NCBI GenBank assembly: GCA_003990745.1
Contig: RBNI01002400.1
Span: 1 to 18,647 of the forward strand
Source: Jimgerdemannia flammicorona
Taxonomy: Eukaryota; Mucoromycota; Endogonomycetes; Endogonales; Endogonaceae
Length of the DNA: 18,647 bases
Reading direction: 5' to 3'
Shown piece by piece: positions 8,490 to 15,639 of this stretch. The notes under the pieces are model-generated. The model saw nothing but the letters and a program-made list of their open reading frames with translations, made no database searches and was not told where the DNA came from. The position numbers were made by a program, and so were the translations under genes. Numbering within the stretch: position 1 is the stretch's first letter; every line of letters starts with the position of its first letter.

Positions 8490-8535
8490 AATCTGAATTC
8501 ATCAATCTGAATCCTCTAATCTGAATTCTCCACAT
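8490..8535 (+). repeat. 14-bp minisatellite, right part (about 3-4 copies)
   Basis: CAATCTGAATTCAT, CAATCTGAATCCTC and TAATCTGAATTCTC are consecutive 14-mers that continue the left array in register if element A and one CATCC are removed. Confidence 0.8.
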
Positions 8536-8547
8536 AACTCATATATT

Positions 8548-8680
8548 GAATACATCTATACAAACACATATATACACAAACACACATGTATACAAACATA
8601 TATGTATACAAATACACATATATGCAAATATACATATATATATAAAAACACCCATATAACTATATAAATACATATATATA
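8548..8680. repeat. Degenerate CA/TA microsatellite
   Basis: A purine-pyrimidine alternating tract rich in ACACATATATACACA-type words. Open frames across it encode only Ile/Tyr/Val repeats and are not genes. Confidence 0.7.
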
Positions 8681-8999
8681 TCAATAGATCAGTCTTCAAT
8701 AGTTCATAGTATTGATGATGCTTCAAGTCAAACATCCTCAATAGTTCCACACTTTCCATGCAATCCTTACTCCAAAATCTAGCAATATTGTACTAAGACC
8801 AGAGATGATGTTATTTGTAATTATTGTGGGTAAAAAATTAAAAAAAAAAAGATATATATATTTATAATATAACTAATGCTTTTGTTTGATGTGTATATAC
8901 ATAATGTTATTTCTATCAACCCCCATATACTATATAGCCAGAAGTTCAAAATGCTTGATAGGTTAACTTCAAATATATATTGATATATAAAAGACAAAT
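8681..8999. other. AT-rich stretch without supported gene
   Basis: It contains an A-rich tract (8836-8850) and a hydrophobic minus-strand open frame (9081-8821) rich in Ile, Phe, Leu and Tyr, which is what very AT-rich DNA gives by chance. Nothing else could be supported. Confidence 0.5.
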
Positions 9000-9330
9000 A
9001 CTCTGAAAAAATCAAAAATAATATGAAAACAAATAAAATTGATATCCAAGCTGTAGTGAGTATATTTATCTGATTGCCCAACTAATTCTATATTAATAAC
9101 CTCATTTAATCAAAAATATTTAGCTATATTCTTTAGCAGAATTTCAAAATTAACTCATTCACTGGATTGTATACATAGACCAACTATTTATAACTATTGA
9201 GAGTAACCAGTTACATAGTATCTTTGGCCTTCTCAAGTATGATTTATATCTATCAAGTACTAATACTATTTACAAAGATATCTAGAGACCTATAGAAAGG
9301 AGCATAATAATCTTTACCAGATACTTCAGA
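9000..9330 (-). pseudogene. Possible decayed minus-strand coding remnant
   Basis: One minus-strand frame from about 9327 reads protein-like blocks (EVSGKDYYAPFYRSLDIFVN, ILEKAKDTM, LVTLNSYK, LVYVYNPVNELILKFC, LGNQINILTTAWISILF) separated by about ten TAA/TAG/TGA codons, nearly all where Gln or Trp would fit. The neighbouring LTR-like unit begins at 9377. It may be part of the same gene as the fragment at 10380-10974, because both are on the minus strand on either side of that unit. The family is unknown and chance cannot be excluded. Confidence 0.3.
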
Positions 9331-9376
9331 TAAAATAAATAAATAAAAGCTACATATTGTAAGCTTAATTATATAT

Positions 9377-10396
9377 TGTAACAGTGATCTCAGAATAGTG
9401 ATATCATTATAGGAGACAGTCTTTCTTTATAAGTTATAAGATCAGAGCACAAGAATATCATACAGTATAACTTATCCAGGCTATAAGATGAGCAATGATG
9501 ACTAACTATGAGTTATTGTAACTACAAGATAGACATCTCAAGGAATATAAAAGAAGAACTAAGAAACTATAGCAACAGCAACTCAAACAAGACTTACAAA
9601 ACCCCAAAATAGCTCAAAGACTCACTATAAACAAAATGTCTACTACCTATCAAATCTCAAAGTCTAGGAACTACCAAGGATTCTCAGTCCAAGAAAGAAT
9701 ATTCCAAGATATCAGAAGAGCCATAAGGACCCACACAAGAAGAACTCTTAGTCTCAATCTGAGTACTGATGACTTTTATCACTTTATCCTCTACTACTGT
9801 AAAATGGAAATAAGGATCACTATTACTACCAAATACCTCTGGATGTGGCAGGAATACAAAATAGGAAACCTTCGCTATCAGAAATTTCCTCAGGCCAGTC
9901 CCCAAGAGATACAAGATACCACCTCTATAGATATATATAAAATAAGGATAGCCAAGAAGATTTATCAGATCTTCAGATATACACTATGGTCAATCCTCAA
10001 CTTGGATATACCAGAGTCTCAGACTTCAAGGAATTGACAGCTTGCCATATAAATACACTAGAGGCCATCATGGCAACAGAAGTCTAATTCACTATCACCC
10101 TCAATAGTGATAAGATATAAGAGTTCTGGAATCCTATTCTCCAAGACAATCCAGATCAATTTCTGCAAGGATTGATCTCAGTATTCCAAGGCCCCAGTAT
10201 CTAGGTTAGATCTCCCCAAGACCCCACATTTGTCTTTTATTTTGTGAAAGAGAATGCCATAGACTGAAGAGACCTGGATCTCCTTGCTCTCTCTACCACT
10301 GCCAAATATAATGATGTCATCCCACTAATTAGCAACATGTGTAAAGTATGCAAAATACATAACATATATGAAACTACTAAGCTAATCTGCTGTTAA
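9377..10396 (+). repeat. LTR-like unit, copy 1 (truncated on the right)
   Basis: Direct repeat of 11045-12060. Both copies start TGTAACAGTGA and are preceded by ATAT. They share GACAGTCTTTCTTTA, AGATGAGCAATGATGAC, AATAGCTCAAAGACTCACT and CAAGGATTGATCTCAGTATTC. Copy 1 lacks the last 300 bp or so that in copy 2 contains TATAAATA and AATAAA. It may be an older solo LTR of the same family, cut by deletion or by a later insertion. Confidence 0.75.
9495..10396 (+). pseudogene. ORF X copy 1, unknown protein inside the LTR-like unit
   Basis: The frame begins at two adjacent ATGs (9495, 9498). The first 45 residues are charged and Gln/Leu/Lys-rich and could form a coiled coil (HLKEYKRRTKKL; stops near 9519 and 9573 where Gln fits). 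The open part 9636-10037 continues with SVQERIFQDIRRAIRTHTRR and FILYYCKM. After a single-base frame change near 10005 it reads RVSDFKEL, ATEV, EFWNPILQDNPDQFLQGLIS, SPQDPTFV and ENAID-stop-RDLDLL, ending at TAA 10394. The same blocks occur in copy 2 with mostly conservative replacements, so this was once a protein of about 300 residues. I do not recognise the family: no zinc finger, protease or polymerase motif is visible. The unit's place in an LTR would make it comparable in position, not in sequence, to LTR-encoded accessory genes of some retroviruses. Confidence 0.6.
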
Positions 10397-10974
10397 GTCC
10401 AGCAATTTGCTCAAAGAACTCCAGATTATAGTCACCATCACTATATAGGCTATGTTATACTTACATATAGCTTATTCTTCAACAGCACTTCTAAAGTTCT
10501 GATAAGGATACTGAATCTTGTATATTTCTGAAAATTTAACAAAAATAGGTTAGTAAAGAAAATCTCAAAAAAAATAAAGATGAATGTGAAAAAAACTCTG
10601 GAGAACTCACTCTTTGCCAATGTTGTAGTATATTCAATTCTCATCCAAACTCTCCCTATCTGCTTTTTATACTCCCTCTTTTCTGCTATCTAGTATTTGA
10701 TACAATCCTTACAAACCTTATTGATATAGTAATAAAGCTCATTACTGTAGAGATTTCCTATCACTACTGTAACAATCTCTTTATATTTGTTAACAATAAT
10801 GTAGTTCTCTTCATCATTGAATACTCCAGTAGGCCAATGGACATCTTGATTGAGAATTATTGGCTCTAATTTGAATATAGACCCCCAAGTATTAATAGTA
10901 ATACTGGTATTGCTTATACTAAATAACTTACTCTTGAACTTCCCTATTTGATCAGATATCAGACATGATTGAAC
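10380..10974 (-). pseudogene. Minus-strand gene fragment with spliceosomal intron, unknown family
   Basis: A frame free of stops from 10974 to 10693 (94 codons), then one TAG (10692-10690, where Trp would fit), then open again to 10611, reads like a real protein: GSIFKLEPIILNQDVHWPTG, NYIIVNKYKEIVTVVIGNLY, INKVCKDCIKY, KKQIGRVWMRIEYTTTL. It has no ATG in its long part, so the start lies upstream or is lost. An intron follows at 10610-10528. The next exon keeps phase and reads IYKIQYPYQNFRSAVEE, then TAA, and a GTAAGT at 10464. A further open bit DYNLEFFEQIAGLNSR lies at about 10434-10387, but I cannot place its splice acceptor. No function can be given. It lies between two LTR-like units on the opposite strand. 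Confidence 0.6.
10528..10610 (-). other. Spliceosomal intron, 83 nt
   Basis: Donor GTGAGT (10610-10605), branch site TACTAAC (10555-10549) and acceptor TTTTCAG (ending 10528). The branch A is about 22 nt from the AG, and the intron body is T-rich with stops in some frames. Joining the exons keeps a protein-like frame (phase 1). Size and branch sequence are typical of fungi. Confidence 0.7.
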
Positions 10975-11148
10975 TTAAGTAACTTTGAATTATCCTCTAC
11001 AGTGGAACTAGGTCTTGATCTGAGTAGTGGGCCAAGTTAAATATTGTAACAGTGACCCCAGATTGATGACATCAGCATAGAAGACAGTCTTTCTTTACAA
11101 GCTACCAGATTGGAGTACAAGAAGATTATATGGCATATGAGATGAGCA

Positions 11149-12107
11149 ATGATGACCAACTGTAAGTCATTGCAACCACAGTATGAGTATCTTGAGGAAT
11201 ATAAAAGAAGGATCAAGGAACCACAGTACCAGCAACCAATAAGACCCACTAATTCCAAAATAGCTCAAAGACTCACTCTAAATGAAATGCCTGCTGCTTG
11301 CCAAACCTCAAGGTCAAGAAACCACCAAGGCACCTCAGTCGAAGAAAGAATGTTCTAAGACATTAGAAGAGCCATGAGGACCCATACAAGAAGGACTCCT
11401 AGTGTCAATCTGGATACTGCTGACTCTTATCACTATATCCTCTACTATTGTAAAATGCACCATTACTACTGAATGCCTCCAAATAAGGCAGGAGTATGAA
11501 ATAGGAAACCTCCTCTGCTGGGAGTTCCCACAGATCAGCACTCAAGAGCTATAAGATGCCACTTCCATGAATATACATGAAATAAGGACAGCTAAGAAGA
11601 TTCATCAGATCTTCAGGCATGTACCATAGTCAATCCCCAACTTGGAGTATGTTAGAGTCTCAGACTTCAGAGACCTATCAGCCCACCATATCAATGTACT
11701 AGAAGTCAGAGTGGCTACAGAAGCCCAGTCCACTATCACCTTGATAGCAACAAAGTAGAAAACTTCTGGCATCTCATCCTTCAGGATAACCCAGACCAAT
11801 TCCTGCAAGGATTGATCTCAGTATTCTAAGGTCCAAGCATTTGGTTAGATCCCCCTAAGACCCCACATTTGTCCCCTATTTCATGGAAGAGAACCTCATA
11901 GACTGGAGAGTACCAGACCTCCTTCCTGCCACCAAACATGATGACATCATCAGAAATGACATCATCCTACATGACATACATGAAGCATGCACAGTACATG
12001 AAATGCACGACCTATATGACAATGATGAATTTGCAGACCTCATCTCCTTTGAAGACATTCTGACCTCTGATGATGAAGCCCCCATAGTCCTGAACATTCT
12101 GCTCTAA
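11149..12107 (+). pseudogene. ORF X copy 2, unknown protein with acidic C-terminus
   Basis: Same protein as copy 1. The frame starts at ATG 11149 and is open to a TAA at 11356 (YLEEYKRRIKEP, AQRLTLNEM, SVEERMF), then continues DIRRAMRTHTRR and YILYYCKM. An indel of about 10 bases relative to copy 1 lies near 11460. The next frame reads QEYEIGNL, AKKIHQIFRHVP and RVSDFRDLSAHHIN, a one-base loss lies near 11745, then FWHLILQDNPDQFLQGLIS. The last part (11883-12107) is fully open: NLIDWRVPDLLP followed by an Asp/Glu/His-rich tail ending SFEDILTSDDEAPIVLNILL. The total is about 310 residues. The acidic C-terminus is better kept than in copy 1. The family is not recognised. Transcription would start upstream of or within U3, so a separate promoter or readthrough would be needed. 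Confidence 0.6.
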
Positions 12108-12334
12108 GTCCTTTGGTTATACTGAATAATGCCAGTACTGATATTCTGATGTAACACTGAATATTACCAGCACTAGTATTCTGATATGATACTAAATTAT
12201 ATCAGCATCCTGAACCTATACAACCATCAGTACTGACCCTGGAACTTAGCTGTTTTTCCTGTCCTGGTAATTTATTTTAGTTATTGGAATTTATATTTAG
12301 CTTTATATCTTAGCAACTATTGAATTATATTTTG

Positions 12335-12367
12335 TATAAATACTCCTCTCATTTCCTCTGAAATAAA
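12335..12367 (+). promoter_or_regulatory. LTR core promoter and poly(A) signal of element B
   Basis: TATAAATA at 12335-12342 and AATAAA at 12362-12367, separated by a CT-rich spacer, the same layout as in the element A LTR (TATAAATA, CT-containing spacer, GAATAAAG). Confidence 0.55.
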
Positions 12368-13332
12368 GTCAGTTAATTCAGTTCCTCTCAGTATAATATA
12401 CATACTTCCTTGCAAGCAATCTAAGAGATAACAAGACAGTTTAAAGATAAGAAGTTTGAGGACTATAAGATCTTGGGAAGATGCTTCAATAAGAACTTGC
12501 TTATAACAAATTTGAGTTAGTCTAAGAGATACATATATCTTAAAAAGAATCTGGCATATTTGAAGAACTCAGTGACTACTATGTAACAACTTAGTACCCA
12601 TTGGCTGGTGATTCAAGACGAATCCCTCACTTTCAAGCTGAAAAACAAACAACCTCCACAACAACTATACTAACTACAAGAGTCACCCCTGCAAGAATAC
12701 AAGATAAGATGGAAATGCATCTCACCACATTCTATAGATATACTACTGAAGAGTCAATTCTGATCTTTATTGAAGACTTTGAACAATTCGCCACTGTACA
12801 AGCCCTTAGTGTAGATGTACAATTGGCTCTTCTACCAGTCAGCCTCAGAGGACCTGCCAGAGACAAGTTCAATGTAGCCACTATTACTGATAATGGTACA
12901 GCCAAACTTGCAAACATAAAGGCCTTCCTCAGAACAACATACTATACTGAAGAGATCAAGCAAGCTCTCAAGGATTAACTCAATACTATCTGCCAGGGAC
13001 TTAGTGAAGATCCTAACTTATTCTATATCCGAATCTGCCACCAGATTATCTTGGCTGGCTATGATGATGCCCTCAAGGAACAAATAGTGGATTCAACCTT
13101 TCTCAAAGGAGTTCACCCTGAAAATGCCCCAGCAATCTGGTCTACCCTAGATGTACTGACCCTTGATCAGAAAGTGGTCTTTGCACAGAGATATTGGACT
13201 GCCAGATACCCTGCCAAACACTTAATGGAGAAAATAACTGACATCAAGATGGAGCCATCAAAGCCAACTAGTATCATATCTACTACAGTTGTAAACAGAC
13301 AACCATCCCCACCTACCCCCAAGACAGCCAAA

Positions 13333-13340
13333 GCTGACCC
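13333..13340 (+). repeat. Left 8-bp target duplication of the MITE (GCTGACCC)
   Basis: Identical to 13765-13772. Eight base pairs is the hAT superfamily length. Confidence 0.9.
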
Positions 13341-13764
13341 TAGTGCTCCCAAACAAGTCGAATCAATTCGAATCGAATCAAATTGAGGGTTAAATGAGTC
13401 GAATCGAATTGGGGATTTTTCAATTTGAATCAATTTGAATCGAATCAAAAGTCGAATTGAATTGAGGGTCTGATTTGAACCCTAAATTTCAAAATGCAAT
13501 AACTCAGCGTAAACTCATCCAAATCTAACGTACTTTAGCTTGTTAGAATCACATTAATACAGTGAATCTAACAAGCTAAAATATATTAAATTTGGATGAG
13601 TTTTCGTCGAGTTATTACATTTTTAAAATTAAGGTTCAAATCAAACTTTGAATCGAATTGGACCTTTGATTCGATTTGAATCGAATCAAATTGGACCCTT
13701 GATTCGATCGAATCGAATCAAGTTTGGGCCAAATTTGATTCGATTCGATTCATTGGGAGCACTA
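13341..13764. mobile_element. hAT-type foldback MITE, 424 bp
   Basis: Perfect 12-bp terminal inverted repeats TAGTGCTCCCAA/TTGGGAGCACTA with an 8-bp duplication GCTGACCC on both sides, the signature of non-autonomous hAT elements. Subterminal regions are packed with GAATCGAATC words in inverted orientation. Inner arms (for example AATAACTC, AACTCATCCAAAT, TAGCTTGTTAGA at 13498-13545 against 13570-13618) pair as well, so nearly the whole element is one long hairpin centred near 13555. It has no coding capacity; a transposase in trans would be needed. It keeps many CpGs, unlike the gag around it, and its termini are undamaged, so it is the younger insertion. Confidence 0.92.
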
Positions 13765-13772
13765 GCTGACCC
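13765..13772 (+). repeat. Right 8-bp target duplication of the MITE (GCTGACCC)
   Basis: Exact copy of 13333-13340 directly after the right terminal inverted repeat. Confidence 0.9.
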
Positions 13773-14277
13773 AGTGGAGGAACTTATCAAGCAGTTCACT
13801 AAGATTACTACACACCTTGGTGATGTTGTTAGAGAAGTCTGAAGTGCCAACAGGAGACCAGTGTAGAGATTTGCAACTACTACACAAGAATGCAATATCA
13901 CATGCTTCAGATATGGAGAAGAAGGCTACTATGCAAAGAATTGCATGACCAAAACAAGATGTAAAGCCCAACTAAGCAATGCTAGCAGAACCAGAGAACA
14001 AACTAATACAGTAGTCATCAAGGAGATTGGTGATACTGATGATGAAGAATACTATGAGGAGCTCGAATTTTACCTCACTACTAAAGGTACCAGAACCCAG
14101 TCCAAGCTCTATGACAAGAAGAGCAACAGTAAGCCAGTTAGAAGACCAAAGAAGACCCCAGCTGTCACTATTCAAAGTAAGACTCAACATCAAGACATAG
14201 AGTTAGATGAAGCTGCTTGCAAAATTATTGAAGGCACTACTCCAGTCTCAGGAGAAAGCGAAAGCAAAAAGGAATAG

Positions 14278-14856
14278 AAGCTGTACAAGACCAAGATCTA
14301 CCAGTATGATATCTACAAGGATCTCAAGGAACAGAAGGTCAATGCTACTTTTGGACAGCTAGCCAAAGTCTCTGCCTTCAGACAGCAGTTGAGAGTAGGA
14401 CTTACAACTACTGCTAAGAATCAAGAGTACAAGATTGTAGAAGCTCACAATATACAGAAAGAATCTGAAAACTCAGGTAAAGAATCCAAAGACCAGCACA
14501 AGACATCAGCCTATACCCCATGTCAGATTGAAGACTGTATTGTTGATGCCATCATTGATACTAGTGCTAGAGGATGCCTCATAAGTAAGAAGACTATTGA
14601 CTACCTAGGCTGGGACATTGAAGAGTCTACCAAGATGGTCTATGTCACAGTAGATGGTACACAAGCTACCTCTCTTGGAAAAATCCAAGAAGTCTCCATC
14701 AAGATAGGAGGAGCAACCATCCCAGTAGATATGATAGTTACAAGCACCACCAACTATGACATCCTCATTGGCAACCAATGGCTTTACAAGGCCAAGATCA
14801 TCATTGACCTCAATGCCCAGAAGATGCAGATCAACTATAGAGGGAGAAAGGTATGA
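14278..14856 (+). pseudogene. Element B aspartic protease, D-T-S instead of D-T-G
   Basis: Continues the gag frame after a TAG at 14275. A basic/Tyr-rich linker (KTKIYQYDIYKDLKEQK) leads to the open stretch 14389-14856. The active-site block is DAIIDTSARGCLISKK; the catalytic Asp codon is 14557-14559 and the Gly expected third reads Ser (AGT at 14563, GGT to AGT). The flap region (YVTVDGTQATSLGKIQEV) and the C-terminal block NYDILIGNQWLYKAKIIIDL fit a retropepsin fold of normal length (about 100 residues). It ends at TGA 14854, where Trp fits. It would be inactive or nearly so because the D-T-G glycine is structural in this family. The family call is firm. Confidence 0.85.
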
Positions 14857-15639
14857 GTCTCTATCAATATCCATAAAGAAGTCCTACCAGACATGGAGGA
14901 AAGAGATGAAGAGGACACAGAGGTCTTCATGCACTCAGTGAATAAGAACAAGAACAAGACACCCAAGCTCATAGATGAGCAGTGGTACAACAAGATCATC
15001 AATGGCTATGCCCCTCAAAGAAGATGCCCCTATGGTACTAGGATGTACTGCTCTGAACACCTGAATAACTACTGGTCCTGTATCAGTGAAGTCAGGAAAA
15101 TCCACCAACAGAAACACAAGCAAGAAGCCATCAAAGCAAAAAGGAAAGCTAAAGAAGATGACCAGCCCCCAGAGCTTCAAGCTGATAATGATGATGAGGA
15201 AGAACAAGAACCAGATATCACCCTCAAGGTCAAGAAGTTCCACCCTGAAGCCAAGATCCCAGAATACAAGACTGAAGGAGCCATAGGAATAGACCTTGCC
15301 AGCATTCAAGATGCTACCTTCAAACCACAGACCACCACCATACTTGGCACTGGAATTGGAGTCAAGCTGCCAGAGAACTATGTCAGAATTATCAAGACCA
15401 GGAGCAGTCTGGCCAAAATTGAAATCTCAGTTAAAGGAGGAGTAATTGACCCTGATTACACTGGAAAGATCTTTCTTATAGTCAGAAATCACAACTCCAC
15501 CACTCCATTCAAAGTCAAGAAGCATGACAGGATTGGTCAGATACTGATCTACGAAATCAAGAAGCCCAAGACTATAGAAGCCATTGAACTCCACAAGACC
15601 AAGAGAGAAGAACAAGGCTTTGGATCAACTAGAAGATGA
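14857..15639 (+). pseudogene. Element B linker and dUTPase domain (all five motifs)
   Basis: An open run of 248 codons (14893-15639) in the polyprotein frame. The first 110 residues form a linker with a Cys/His-bearing block (CPYGTRMYCSEHL, YWSC) and a Lys then Asp/Glu-rich stretch. The rest is a trimeric-type dUTPase: motif I EGAIGIDLAS (15271-15300), motif II RSSLA (15400-15414), motif III GGVIDPDYTGKI with catalytic Asp at 15448, motif IV HDRIGQILI (15523-15549), motif V GFGSTR (15616-15633). The enzyme turns dUTP into dUMP. Lesions are light: motif IV starts HDR rather than GDR, and two Gly of motif V are Glu/Arg. It sits between protease and RT, and ends at TGA 15637 where Trp or Arg fits. 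It is marked pseudogene because the surrounding polyprotein is broken; the domain itself is the best kept in the window. Confidence 0.88.

Larger units (their letters stand above)
11045..12402 (+). repeat. Putative 5' LTR of element B (LTR-like unit, copy 2)
   Basis: It begins TGTAACAG, repeats the unit at 9377, and near its right end holds TATAAATA and AATAAA in the arrangement seen in the element A LTR. The right border is a guess (TATAATATACA at 12402; TGTAACA at 12588 is another option). A length of 1.36 kb is long for a fungal gypsy LTR. No 3' LTR is available to confirm it; it might instead be a 5' internal region. Confidence 0.5.
12481..14277 (+). pseudogene. Element B Gag, split by a MITE, half-lost CCHC knuckle
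   Basis: The structural protein of the particle. A single frame runs from ATG 12481 (start uncertain; protein-like sequence with stops goes a little further up) through SGIFEELSDYYVTT, the open part 12601-12978 with FIEDFEQFATVQAL and LRGPARDKF, a TAA at 12976 (Gln fits), and 13051-13340 with YDDALKEQIVDSTF and FAQRYW. A 424-bp MITE plus 8-bp duplication (432 nt, a multiple of three) lies at 13341-13772, after which the same frame resumes (DPVEELIKQFTKITTHLGD). TGA at 13840 and TAG at 13864 precede the knuckle at 13903-13944: C-x2-Y-x4-Y-x4-C, so two of the four zinc ligands became Tyr (TGT to TAT, CAC to TAC). A Glu/Lys-rich tail follows to TAG at 14275. Confidence 0.82.

Noticed and set aside
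8556..8759. Minus-strand open frame of 67 codons
   Set aside because: It is a translation of the CA/TA microsatellite.
8821..9081. Small membrane protein on the minus strand
   Set aside because: The frame is Ile/Phe/Leu/Tyr-rich because the DNA is extremely AT-rich; no signal, no homologue pattern and no conserved neighbour.
9684..9914. Minus-strand frames opposite ORF X (9684-9914, 11335-11541, 11876-12097)
   Set aside because: The plus-strand reading is longer, conserved as a protein between the two copies and has a sensible start; the antisense frames are broken in the other copy.
10387..10464. Second intron after GTAAGT at 10464
   Set aside because: The donor is good, but no acceptor gives a usual length and a phase that joins to the open bit at 10434-10387, so it is not annotated.
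13167..13448. Open frames across the MITE borders on both strands (13167-13448 minus, 13648-13842 plus)
   Set aside because: They join gag sequence to MITE hairpin sequence rich in GAATCGAATC; only the gag-frame part after 13772 is meaningful.
14935..15309. Long minus-strand frames opposite the element B protease and dUTPase
   Set aside because: They are shadows of the plus-strand coding frame, with no motifs of their own.
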